Origin: Setomelanomma holmii
Taxonomy: Eukaryota > Ascomycota > Dothideomycetes > Pleosporales > Phaeosphaeriaceae
NCBI GenBank assembly: GCA_010015745.1
Contig: ML978231.1
Span: 70,415 to 134,414, forward strand
Direction of reading: 5' to 3'
Length of the DNA stretch: 64,000 nucleotides
Each line of letters opens with the position of its first letter. The stretch's first letter is position 1. The notes below the pieces were generated by a model that made no database searches, was not told the origin of the DNA, and saw only the letters and a list, made by a program, of their open reading frames with translations. Made by a program: the position numbers and the translations under genes. Below, in pieces: positions 54,897 through 64,000 of the stretch.

Positions 54897-55802
54897 ATGT
54901 CTCCTTCCACGATCATCCCCGATCTTGCGCAGGCACCTGCTGCAGCTCCTAGAAGCCAGAACGGCAACGTCACTCAGGTCGAGCAATCCGTGCCAAACCC
55001 GGTGTACATTTCGACCCAGCCCAATGAAGACTTCGACTGGAAAATCAGCTTGAAGGGCAAAGTCGTAGCCATCACAGGCGCAAACCGAGGAATCGGTCTT
55101 GGACTTGCGACTGTCTGCCTTGCGAACGAAGCAAAGGAGGTTTACTCTCTCGATCTGTTCGAGCCAGGCGAGGAATTCCTGGCCCTCTCGAAAGCCAACC
55201 CCAAGCGCTTGAGGTACCTCAAATGCGATGTGACTTCTGAGGATAGCGTTATCAAGGTTATCAATGAGATCGTCGCACAGTCGGGTCGTATCGACGGCAT
55301 GATTGCCAACGCAGGCAGGACGAAGCACCAGCCCGCCTTGAACTTCGACCGACCGCAGCTCGAGCAGCTCTTCAACCTCAACGTTTTCGGCGCCTACTTC
55401 TGCGCAACCGCCGCTGCAAAGAAGTTCATTGAGCTCGGAATCAAGGGCTCAATTGTCTTTACCGCGTCCATGACTTCATACCGACCGAACCGCGCTGCAC
55501 CGTCTGCGCCATATGGAGGCACTAAGGGTGCTGTCCGCAACATGGCGCACACATTGGCCATGGAGTGGGCTAAGCACGGTATCCGTGTCAACTCCATCTC
55601 ACCTGGTTTGGTTCGCACTCAGATGACATACTTTGTCGACCAGAGCCCAGACTGGAATTTGAAGATGCAGTACTACGGTGGTATGCCTCGCTTGGCGGAT
55701 CCCAGGGAGTTGGGTGGCGCCTACGTGTACCTTCTGTCGGATTGTGCGAGCTACACGACTGGTATCGACATCCCAGTGGCCGGCATCGTCGGTGCATGGT
55801 AG
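54897..55802 (+). CDS. short-chain dehydrogenase/reductase, polyol/ketose-type
   Basis: 301 aa from ATG 54897; an upstream in-frame ATG-less extension exists. After about 60 N-terminal residues comes a classic Rossmann domain: KVVAITGANRGIGLGLA (TGxxxGIG cofactor loop), KCDVTSEDS (adenine-side Asp), IANAGRT (NAG), then active-site Ser in TASMTSYRP and the Tyr-Lys pair in APYGGTKGAVRN, followed by RVNSISPGLVRTQM. The C-terminus YTTGIDIPVAGIVGAW resembles fungal sorbose reductase/arabinitol dehydrogenase-type SDRs (recalled similarity). It probably interconverts a polyol and a ketose with NAD(P)H in the cytosol. Its place between transporter and regulator suggests a sugar or polyol catabolic role. 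Confidence 0.9.
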   Translation: MSPSTIIPDLAQAPAAAPRSQNGNVTQVEQSVPNPVYISTQPNEDFDWKISLKGKVVAITGANRGIGLGLATVCLANEAKEVYSLDLFEPGEEFLALSKANPKRLRYLKCDVTSEDSVIKVINEIVAQSGRIDGMIANAGRTKHQPALNFDRPQLEQLFNLNVFGAYFCATAAAKKFIELGIKGSIVFTASMTSYRPNRAAPSAPYGGTKGAVRNMAHTLAMEWAKHGIRVNSISPGLVRTQMTYFVDQSPDWNLKMQYYGGMPRLADPRELGGAYVYLLSDCASYTTGIDIPVAGIVGAW

Positions 55803-56459
55803 ATGTTGTTCGTTGTCCGCTCGCATTTGCTGCATTGGGAGGAGTTTGGGCGGCCAATTGCCATTGGTCTCATAGAATGAATGTTACGATTCTCCATGCC
55901 TGAGCTTTGTTTCAATTACGAAATGGCTGAATCAGATTGTGTGATGCATTCTGTGTGGTGATGAAAGTTATTTGTTTGTCGTGGGTTAGTGGACAAAGGA
56001 AGCAGCAACCGTCCTCGCGAACTTGGCGCCATTCCTTCGTCTTAGTGTCATCCTTCTACAGCTTGTACCTGCACAGCGTCAAGTCTGTAACTCGCGCTGA
56101 AACCCATGAACTGCCATGTTCTTCTTCGAGGTTGCACCCAGTCCATTTGCGCCTCATCTGCACATCTTCATTTCAGCCGTGTGTCTGGCTTTCCGCTGCA
56201 GAACAGCCGAACTAATGCGGGCCGCCTGAGGCTTGAAAACGCCAACAAACTTTGCGCCAACTCCCAGATGAACGATGAGGCGTTGTCGTGTGGCTCGTGG
56301 CCGCCAGCACAGAGAAAGGCTGCCGAATTGCCGGAGATTTCAAGGCCCTGAAGTGCGCGTCTGCACCCCACATCTCGCACTTCAGCATTTCCATCGCCCC
56401 CGAAGCGAACACCCGAACCTCGAAGCGAAGTCACGCAGCATGCGCAGTCCCCATTGGCG
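55803..56459. other. intergenic, leader of the Zn2Cys6 gene
   Basis: No gene recognised; it contains the SDR 3' region and the regulator promoter. Confidence 0.5.
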
Positions 56460-58446
56460 ATGCCCATCACGTCCACAGGTGTTCCCAAGCCTCGGAAACC
56501 GCGCCCTTCACGCGCGAGAGGCTTGCGGACGACTACAGGATGGTAAGGACCCTTGATTTAACTCTTTCCACCTGCAACGCGCGCATCGCCCGAATCGCTT
56601 CCAGCTCGCTGGGTCTTTCTGCGTGCTCGATCCATGTCTTGGGTACTCAAGTGTCAGGCATGGGATACCAAAGCTAATCGTTGTAGTCTCACGTGTCGCA
56701 AGAGACGCGTGAAGTGTGACGAGACGCGTCCGCGTTGTGTGACTTGCGCAAAGTCTGACAGAGAATGTCTCTATGCGTCAAGTACTGAACCCAAGTCGCC
56801 CTCGCAGCCCAATGGATCTGATGCAGCATCCAAGTCTGGGTCAGCGCCGGCTGCTGAGAGCACTGCGACGGCATCTGTGGTTTCTCCTGCTACGACGAGA
56901 AAGCCGTTCACAGGCGATCTCGATCCGCAGTTATTCACCAACTCACCAGAGTTGATGTTTGATTCACCCCTTACCAACGTCAATTCTATGCCATCTCCCA
57001 ACTCCGCGCCGCTAGAATGGTACGATTTGCTTGCGGAAGACGCCACCAACAATATCGACAAGTACAACTTGAACCTGGATCTTGATCGAGCGACCCTGTC
57101 CAGGCGGCAAAGCCCTGTCTCAGAAAGTGCGGTTGGCGCGGTCGTGCATCCCGGAATTCAGTCTCCTAAACACAATGGTGAACGAGCTGTCCGGTTGCAC
57201 GAACAATGGAATACCCCAGACAACATCCCTTTGACTGATGACGAGCTGCATCTATTGCGTCACTACATCAGTGTCATCGGTCCCATACTAGACTTGTGTG
57301 ATCCATTGAAACAGTTTTCGACCACGGTGCCACGCCTGGCCGTACACAACGCGGGTGTGTTGAAGTCACTCCTCGCAGTAGCAGCACGGCATCAAGCTCT
57401 GCTTGTTGAGCCTCAACAGTCGCAACATCCCATGTTCTCTCCATCACAGGAGTCAAATGTTGCTGACAATAATAATATGGCCAACCCTCTTCTCCAGGTC
57501 GCTACGCAATATTACTACGAATGTCTGCACTACCTCTCGCAGAATCTATTATATCCTGCATACTCTAAGTCTCAAGAGATTGTTGCTACAGCACTACTCA
57601 TAAGCACCTACGAGATGTTCGATGCCGAGGGAGAGTGTAGTAATGGAGCCTGGGAGAGACATCTGCGAGGTATCTTCTGGATTCAACGATCCCAGAATAA
57701 CAATGGAGAATGCAAAGATGCGCTAAGGAGGGCCTGCTGGTGGCAGTGGATCCGCCAGGATATCTGGGTAGCGTTTCGCGAAGGGCGTCGAGTCTTGACT
57801 ATATGGCGACCGACTCGACGCTTGATGGATCTGAGTCCAGACGAACTTTGCCTCAGGATAGTGTATATTACTGGGAGATGTGTCGACTTTGCTGCGAACG
57901 AGAAGAAATACGATATAACCACGCGGATTGACCAGGGTCAGAAACTATTACAGGCGCTCGAAGACTGGTACCGCGCTTTGCCTCCATCGTTCCAGCCAAT
58001 CTACAAGGTCCCCTCAATCGAGCCTGGCAGCCTCTTCACACCCATATGGGTACATCCGCCATCGTATGCTGCTGCTATTCAGACATTCCACTTCGCCAAA
58101 ATCATCGTCTTGATCAATCAACCTTCCATGGGTGGTATGGACGAATTTCGAGTTCGGCAGCGCTTTCTTGATGAAAGTGTGGAAACGATATGTGGCATTG
58201 CGATGATGCATCAGAGCAAAGATTTACCAAGCGCTTTTGTGGACTATCAGGCTCTGTACGCAGGTTAGTTTTGCTTCATATGAGATGGCGATGTAGAGAC
58301 TGACACGTTCAGCTGGCCTTTGCGTACAGGATCCGAACAAGCAAGCAGCAATCCTACAACTACTGGAAAAGACACTCGATATCACCAAGTATCCTCCCAA
58401 TAGCTTACTCACAGATCTCACAAATTACTGGAGAGCTGAGTCATGA
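56460..58446 (+). CDS. Zn2Cys6 transcription factor
   Basis: Exons 56460-56542, 56687-58263 and 58313-58446; 597 aa. The first exon (MPITSTGVPKPRKPRPSRA) ends in RTTTG and a split Cys codon, so the spliced protein reads GC-LTCRKRRVKCDETRPRC, restoring the Cys-x2-Cys-x6-Cys order of the zinc cluster. Without this exon the spacing would be wrong (CSLTC). The second half of the cluster is CVTCAKSDRECLY. Ser/Ala-rich linker sequence follows, then a fungal-specific middle homology region (HYISVIGPILDLCDP, LLAVAARHQALL, TALLISTYEMFD, WERHLRGIFWI, WWQWIRQDIWVAF). A last 44-residue exon ends TNYWRAES. It binds DNA as a nuclear regulator, plausibly of the flanking transporter, SDR and aldolase genes. 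Confidence 0.9.
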
Positions 58447-59158
58447 AAGAAAGTGGTTCGCTGGTGCATCAACCCTGTTAAGACGTTGCATCATATATTG
58501 TCAGGAAGAACCGTGCTTTCGAAAGAGCGGCGATACACCATTCGTACAGGTGCACCCGCAGGTTATCAAACAGATGAGAAGACATCACGCGTCCCAACAG
58601 GCTGGTTTGAGCGGTCTTGTCGGCGGGAGGGTCACGTTGCGAGGCACCGACCTCGAGATCGGGACGTGTCACCATCGAAACATGAATCAGGCGCTTCGTA
58701 GTCGACGACACAGTGGGATCCAGACTGCATCGTGGCATTGAAGACGGGTTCGAGGATGGGGGAAGAAGCGGGGTGTGTTCCAGCGCCATGCAGATAGTGG
58801 CTGCCGATCGTTGGGATATTGTGCCTCGTTACGAGGCAAATTCTCCAGAAACCTGTCTGCTCCGTTCCCAGCAACGACGCTTGCAAGCCATGTGCGGGGT
58901 CGGCTCCACCGTCGCGAACCATCAGCAGCTCGATGCGGCAGCCAATGGCAGTTTAGGAACGCCGCAGCATCCCCGCATGGAGTATGCCGTGAGCTACGGC
59001 ACCGGCGAGCATGCATCTCTCTTGTTGTGGTTCCGAGATGTGATTCCGGCTACGAGGAGTGGTAGTTGCGGATTCACACCACCGCGACCATATCACTGTT
59101 CAGGACATTCCGACTGTCTCATTGTATCCAACATTTTGGGGTTTCGGACGGTGCGACC
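58447..59158. other. intergenic, promoter of the aldolase gene
   Basis: Short frames on both strands, none convincing. Confidence 0.5.
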
Positions 59159-60143
59159 ATGGGGATAGGTAAAGATAACCGAACACTGCAGATCTTGAAT
59201 GCAGCAGCTGCAGGGAAATACGGAGTGCTCTCAGCCATTGCGTATGCATGAATCCTGTTCTGAAGGAAAAACCTGTCTAACAACATTCAGCTACAACATC
59301 GAGCAGCTGGAAGCTCTAGTTCGCGCCGCAGAAGCAAAGCGCTCACCATTGATCATCCAACTCTTTCCGTACACGCTCAAGCAATTGCCTCTCCTCGCAC
59401 ACACCGCAGCGCATGCTGTCAAGACTGCAAGCGTACCTCTCAGCTTACACATCGATCATGCGCAAAATGTGGAGCATATCCGTGAAATTATCGCAACATT
59501 ACCTGTAGACTCCATCATGGTGGACATGTCGCATTACGACAAGGCCGAGAATCTCGAGAAGACGAGGATTCTGACGAAAGAGTGCCACGAGCGAGGCATC
59601 GCAGTCGAGGCGGAGAGCGGCAGGATAGAAGGTGGTGAGGATGGCATTGCAGATACCGGTAATCTCGAAGGTACGCGCACAATCCTGACTTCAATCTATG
59701 CGCAAGCTCTAACAAATTACGCAGCACTCTTCACATCCCCATCAGACGTGGACAACTTCATCGCCGCCGGCATCGACATCCTCGCTCCCTCCATCGGCAA
59801 CGTGCACGGCGATTACGGTCCGAGCGGTCCCAAACAAGGGCAACTACACTACGACCGACTTGAAGCCATCGATAAGCAAATCGACAACCACGTGCTCATT
59901 GCTTTGCATGGCACCAACGATTTTCCGCCCGAGGTGATGCAAAGGTGCATAAGGTCAGGTGCAATCAAGCTGAATGTGAACAAGCTGTTGTTGGAAGTGG
60001 GCAATGAGGTGCTAAGGAAGAATGCGGGAACGTGGTCGATACCGAAGTTGATTGATGAGCAGATAACGGTTATTCAGGCGGAGACGGAGAGGTGGATGGA
60101 CATTTGCGGGAGTAGTGGGAAGGCGCCAGAGAAGGCACCTTGA
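59159..60143 (+). CDS. class II ketose-bisphosphate aldolase (fructose/tagatose-bisphosphate type)
   Basis: Exons 59159-59241 and 59291-60143 (49-nt intron); 311 aa. The start MGIGKDNRTLQILNAAAAGKYGVLSAIA splices to YNIEQLEALVRAAEAKRSPLIIQ, the usual beta1-alpha1 of the barrel. Metal and active-site motifs: SLHIDHAQN (catalytic Asp and zinc His), VDMSHYD, AVEAESGRIEGGEDG, APSIGNVHGDYGP (His ligand), LIALHGTNDFP (His ligand) and AIKLNVNK (phosphate-binding end). The enzyme cleaves a ketose-1,6-bisphosphate, or in some relatives ketose-1-phosphate, to dihydroxyacetone phosphate and an aldehyde. Fungi also have a distinct housekeeping class II fructose-bisphosphate aldolase, so this smaller enzyme is probably for a specialised sugar, in keeping with its neighbours. 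Confidence 0.88.
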
Positions 60144-60449
60144 GTTTTTGATGCGAATTTCACCCTGGTCATAAGATTTCAAAGTGGTTTAAAGCCTGAT
60201 CTTCGTGTTCGTGAGCATGGAGCGTGTGCTAAGCAAGAGTTCCTAACTTACCCCACATTAGTCCCGCACACATGCCCACATCACCCGTCAATATTCTCTT
60301 TGTACAAGGCCTCTCTGCGCACTCTCTTACCTGCCCATCACTTCCGTTCGATAGTATATATACGATAAAATTTGCAGACTATCATAAAATAACTGGTTTT
60401 GTAGTGTTAGTATCCCTGATCCCAACACTTACAACTTGCCCCCGCTAAC
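60144..60449. other. intergenic, no gene seen
   Basis: The 3' region of the aldolase gene; AT-rich near 60350-60400. Confidence 0.5.
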
Positions 60450-60539
60450 TCGCCTTCCAGGTAGCGGTTATCACTCCGGATTCTGATCTCCCAAAATCAG
60501 CGTCTTCCGGCAACCCCGGTTCGATTCCGGGCAAGACCT
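60450..60539 (+). tRNA. tRNA-Gln(CUG)-like sequence with intron; 5' third degenerate
   Basis: The 3' part is sound: anticodon stem CCGGA/TCCGG with loop TTCTGA (anticodon CTG), an 18-nt intron whose AATCAG can pair with the anticodon region CTGAT as in true tRNA introns, T-arm CCCGG-TTCGATT-CCGGG, then CAAGACC-T. The D-loop AGCGGTTATC is normal. The 5' acceptor strand should be GGTCTTG, but the sequence before the D-arm (TCGCCTTCC) barely pairs with the 3' strand, and the D-stem is weak. It is probably a pseudo-tRNA or a chimeric copy. Confidence 0.55.
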
Positions 60540-60627
60540 AATATTTCTTTTGCTTCTTTTTGCTCTTCTTTTATGCTTGAGGGTGCATTCTGACGCATCG
60601 AGTATGGGATTCGGGTGGGGTCCTGCC

Positions 60628-60706
60628 CAGAATCGAACCGGTATATATTTTTTGCTGGCGGGGCAGGGCCATTTCTCAAACCATTAACCACCACAACTTA
60701 GACTCG
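60628..60706 (-). other. degenerate tRNA-like sequence
   Basis: Read on the minus strand: GTGGTGGTTAATGGTTT (D-arm-like), then a disturbed middle with an A/T run, then CCGGTTCGATTCTGGGCAGGACC (T-arm and acceptor 3' strand). The anticodon arm cannot be drawn. It is likely a dead tRNA copy. Confidence 0.4.
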
Positions 60707-60719
60707 ACGGATTAGACGT

Positions 60720-61680
60720 CAGATATACGAGTTCTTGTTGAATTTGATCAGGAAGATTTGTTAGTCAGCTTAGATTCGCAACATGCGTCTCGACAGCACA
60801 TCCGCAACCGTGATACGCCCCCGCGAAATTAACCAATGTATAAGAGCTTCGCTATGCATCAACGCATCTTCCATACACGAATGAGCTCTCCCCAAGTCTG
60901 TCATCAATGTTTATCACGTTCACGAGAAATTGATGACCTGTGGAGAATCTTCTGGCCCTCTATGATAGAGGGCTTGTACAGTACCGAGAACCTTCTGGGC
61001 CCTCCATAACCTACGCACTTAACATCACAAAGGCCTTGCGGGTTATCGTGCAACATCTGAAGATGGCCGATCTTGGCCAACTTTGCTTGTGTTGCACATC
61101 ACCGTGATGGCCATCGAAGACGATGGTAGATGGCGATAGAACTACTTCCAGCTGCGCGTCAGCGACTCTACCCGAGAGCGATCGGTATGTTGTAAGCATG
61201 TCGTCCTCGGCGGGATCCAGACTGACACTCACACCACTCGAAACGGCCTCAGGGTATTCTTGTCTCTTCCGGGCAACCGAGATGCCGTTCCATGCGTTAG
61301 GTTTCTCGGGCTTCGCATTCCGCACCTCCTTGCTTTGGTCGGTCAGGCTCGGATTTGAGACTTGTAGCTGTAGACACAGCCGCCGAGCCTCGTGAGGGCG
61401 ATGCACACCCAGAAGTGAGGTCCAATTTGCACCGACCTCGTCCAGCGCCGTCTGCGTAGTTTGGTCCGCATCGTAAGCATCTTTTTATTGAAGCCGCACC
61501 CTGTGTGAGTAGGATTTGCCATCACTGATCAGTTCTGTTCATGGCTGCGATAATAGCCTCAATTGATATATCGTAAACTTCGCAGCTGTTGCCCGTTAGA
61601 CTGTGCAGCAACATCGAAAGGCTCTCGAGATTCGGCCGGCTACAACCGACAACGTGTAGGAGACGTCTCTGGGACCGCTG
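60720..61680. other. intergenic, no gene seen
   Basis: It lies between the tRNA-like sequences and the hAT-like element; overlapping short frames, none supported. Confidence 0.45.
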
Positions 61681-62029
61681 CAGTTAAGCAGACTTGTCAA
61701 CAAGCCAGCCAAGCCAGCCAGCGCCTTCGGCTTAGCTTGAGCTTGATTGTTGGCAGCATTGGCTGGCTTGTTAGGCTGTTTTAGGCGGCTTCGCTTGAAG
61801 CTGGCTTGTTTGGCTTGCAGGCTTGATTGTATATTATTCTTGGTGTTGCAAATTAACGTCCTCGGCAGACTCCGCAACAAGCAATTAAGTGGGGCTCAGA
61901 AGGTCTGGCTTGACTTGATTGATTACCTATTTGAGCTAGTAGCTGCCTATAGAGGCTTAACTCCTACCTAGATAGGTAAGTGGGTCTCTGAAGGTGAACG
62001 GATTGACTTGCTTGTTGCGGACTGTGGCT

Positions 62030-62801
62030 GTTGTGCGACGTCCTCAGCGCCTTCTTAGGCTCTGGGTTAGCTATGGCAATAAGCTGTCGAAAAGCTGACG
62101 ATTTGAACTCAGAGAGTGGGTAATTGTTCCCGAAACGCCAGCTGACAGCTGCTAGCCTAAAGCGCTGAGTATTAAAGCCAGAAAGCTCGTTAGCGACACT
62201 TTGAGTGACCTCAATCTTGCGGTCTTTAATTGTCTGCTAGAGAGCGCTTTTACTGCTACAGAAGTAGGTTTCTGAGGAGCACGATAGCTATGGCTGCGCT
62301 TGTTCTCCTCCAGGTCGCGAGTAGCTGCTGACGGCACTCGCGTCGTCTTATATATATGCCACTAAGACTCTTGTGCTTGTGGTAATAAGAGCACACACAA
62401 AAGATGCGATCTGGGTCCTTGAGCGACACTACGCGCCAGCTACAGCGGAAGACCTAGCTTCTTCTAGCTCTTTGAGACGCCAGCGGCTTCATATATCTCG
62501 GCAGACGCGTTCAATCGATGCTAGTAAGTCGTCCTCAAGGCCTGCGTCCATAGCTGTATCTATAGCTCTGTCGTCAACGGGAGTCTGACGGAGCGATTGT
62601 TGCAACCTCGCTGCTCTTAGTAGACGCGACGAGCGCGTTTTCAGCTTGGGATTCGCTCAATCGCGACTCAAAGCTTGAGGCCTGGGACGCTTCAAGTAGG
62701 GTTTTACGGGGCAACGGCTGTGGTGAAGATGGCTGAGTATTGACTGGGATAGGCTGGCTCTCAGTGCCTTTGACGCTAGAGACGCGTTTTTTTGTTGGCA
62801 T
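62030..62801 (-). pseudogene. remnant of hAT transposase N-terminal region
   Basis: A first frame from ATG 62801 (MPTKKRVSSVKGTESQPIP, 75 codons) is a Ser/Gln-rich start. After stops and frame changes, FCVCSYYHKHKS (a possible zinc-finger trace), IKDRKIEVTQSVANELSGFN and FGNNYPLSEFKSSAFRQLIAIANPE follow in the same order as in fungal hAT transposases. The catalytic core and dimerisation domain are absent, so the protein cannot be active. Confidence 0.5.
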
Positions 62802-63072
62802 GATAGCGACAGACGCAGTAACGATATAGCAATAGAGGCGGCAGCAGCAACACTAAAAACAAGTCGTGATAGAGTAGAGGATAGATAGGTTGGAGCGCAA
62901 AGCGTATAGAGCATAGAGGTGGCTAGGCAAAGGAGCCAAAAAAAGAAGATGGGACGGGTGCCTAAAAATAGCAAAAAGAAAGCAACTTGGCCAATCTGAC
63001 TAGAGGCTCGAACTCTGCACCTTTGTATGCCGATAACCGACTAGAGCGAATCTGCGGGTTGGCTTGCCTCCA

Positions 63073-63196
63073 GAGTGCGCAACACGCAAGCGATAGGCAG
63101 ATTGATTACCAAATTAGGACTATCACGGACCAGACAGTGGTCTTTGGAGGCCTAATACGGTAATCAATCTGCCTATCGCTTGCTTGTTGCGCACTC
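63073..63196. repeat. 38-bp near-perfect inverted repeat with 48-bp loop
   Basis: Arms 63073-63110 and 63159-63196 are complementary with one mismatch in 38. Inside the loop ATTAGG/CCTAAT and GACCA/TGGTC can pair further, so the whole could fold into a long hairpin. It lies inside the hAT-like element. Confidence 0.85.
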
Positions 63197-63509
63197 TACT
63201 TGCCTCTCACAACGAGGGCTTGAACGTATACACGTACACTAGTGGCGCTCCTGTGAGCTGTTTGGAAGGTCAATAACAGTACGGCAAAAATAATTAGTAA
63301 CGTTATATATGTTATACTACAACACTAAAAAAGTATCGTGAGATCGCTCGTACTGCAACACCAACCGCCTCATCGCTCACCTCAATCAAGCCTTTCAAGC
63401 CTATCAAGCCAGCTTCCATCAGCAGCTTGACTTGATAGCACTATCAAGCCTCAAGCCAATCAAGCCAGCTCATCAAGCTAGCTTGATTGTTGACAGGTCT
63501 GTTGTTAAG

Positions 63510-64000
63510 TAGGTTGAGATCTTGCGTTAAATCCGTCCAAATGTTGTGTCAAGATATGCGGTGGAATGGGACTTGCAAGACGTGATGTTACGCGGTCAGG
63601 TTGGCTTCCAAGTCAGAGGCAGTGCTCTGGAAGGCTGCAGTGACTTGATGAGTGGTGCAAGTCATGAATTTCCTTCCGCCACTCGTCCTTCAGGTGTTCT
63701 TTCTCATCCTTTGGCAAGTCCTCGGTCTTCTTCGCCATGCGTGTGATTGTGCTGTCGGCGACAAATGAAGGAAGCATTGGCTCTACATTGCTGATTTTGG
63801 ATTACGCGCGTCTTGTTCGACGTGGGACGATACTATGAACCGATCTTCATCGCGATGAATATTGGGGCAGGCGCAAGCAGACGTTCTTGCATATCAACGA
63901 AAGTCATCTAGAGTTGAATCTCACGCTGTTGATAGCGGACACAGCCATAACCCGTGGACGCGCGAACACGAGTTCCGTTGAGTCGGGCCTTGCTGGCGGT
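63510..64000 (-). other. right edge; one weak small frame
   Basis: A 54-codon minus frame at 63613-63777 (MLPSFVADSTITRMAKKTEDLPKDEKEHLKDEWRKE) is rich in charged residues and could be an exon, but nothing around it confirms a gene. Otherwise unassigned. Confidence 0.25.

Larger units (their letters stand above)
61689..63501. mobile_element. hAT-like DNA transposon, 1.8 kb, non-autonomous or decayed
   Basis: The left end CAGACTTGTCAACAA (61689) matches the complement of the right end, CAGACCTGTCAACAA (ending 63501), with one mismatch in 15. The flanks CAGTTAAG (61681-61688) and TTGTTAAG (63502-63509) agree at 6 of 8 positions, a probable 8-bp target duplication as made by hAT elements. Both subterminal regions are packed with CAAGCC/GGCTTG motifs (about 61695-61830 and 63385-63485), like transposase-binding repeats. 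Inside, on the minus strand, NNYPLSEFKSSAFRQL-type sequence (about 62130-62080) resembles the N-terminal part of fungal hAT transposases. There is no full-length transposase. Confidence 0.72.

Noticed and set aside
1..64000. CRISPR array, rRNA operon or bacterial-type operons
   Set aside because: No regularly spaced direct repeats with unique spacers, no rRNA-like conserved blocks, and gene structure is intron-bearing and monocistronic.

Overview
The window reads as nuclear DNA of a filamentous ascomycete. Genes are monocistronic on both strands, introns are short (about 45-70 nt, GT...AG), and the gene set is typically fungal: RTA1-like membrane protein, Zn2Cys6 and C2H2 regulators, BUD22, a DAL5-type transporter, cellobiose dehydrogenase and pectin/arabinan hydrolases. 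A plant-associated Dothideomycete, perhaps near Mycosphaerellaceae, is my inference from the enzyme set, an expanded LPRELRDMVY family and a small cysteine-rich secreted protein; no marker here proves the species.

Layout. 1-18.7 kb is gene-rich: RTA1-like (partial, -), SET-domain protein (+), peroxisomal SCP-x-type thiolase (-), cellobiose dehydrogenase with CBM1 (+), a J-domain protein (-), a glyoxalase/VOC protein (+) and a four-exon C2H2 protein (+). 18.7-32 kb is gene-poor and decayed: pseudogenes of an F-box-like family, an intact GH43 arabinanase (-), a Fot1/pogo transposase full of in-frame stops but without frameshift (+), a broken cysteine-rich secreted protein (-) and one intact F-box-like gene (-). 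32-39 kb holds a 1470-aa coiled-coil protein (-) and an RRM-like protein (-). 39-47 kb has two more F-box-like paralogues (one intact, one frameshifted), a GH28 pectinase (+) and a decayed GH3 xylosidase (-). 48-51.5 kb has a single-exon 662-aa protein with a probable Cys-His-Asp transglutaminase/papain-like core (+) and BUD22 (-), then a 63-bp tandem repeat. 52.7-60.1 kb looks like a small catabolic cluster: transporter (-), SDR (+), Zn2Cys6 regulator (+), class II ketose-bisphosphate aldolase (+). 60.4-63.5 kb is repeat territory: two degenerate tRNA-like sequences and a 1.8-kb hAT-like element with terminal inverted repeats, a probable 8-bp target duplication and a 38-bp internal inverted repeat.

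Functionally, cellobiose dehydrogenase, GH43, GH28 and the dead GH3 point to plant cell-wall breakdown, and the transporter/SDR/regulator/aldolase set to uptake and cleavage of a sugar or polyol. Many broken genes carry stops explainable by C-to-T or G-to-A changes, consistent with repeat-induced point mutation acting on duplicated sequence.

Gene models were spliced by eye from the sequence; exon joins were checked for frame but not against transcripts or databases.
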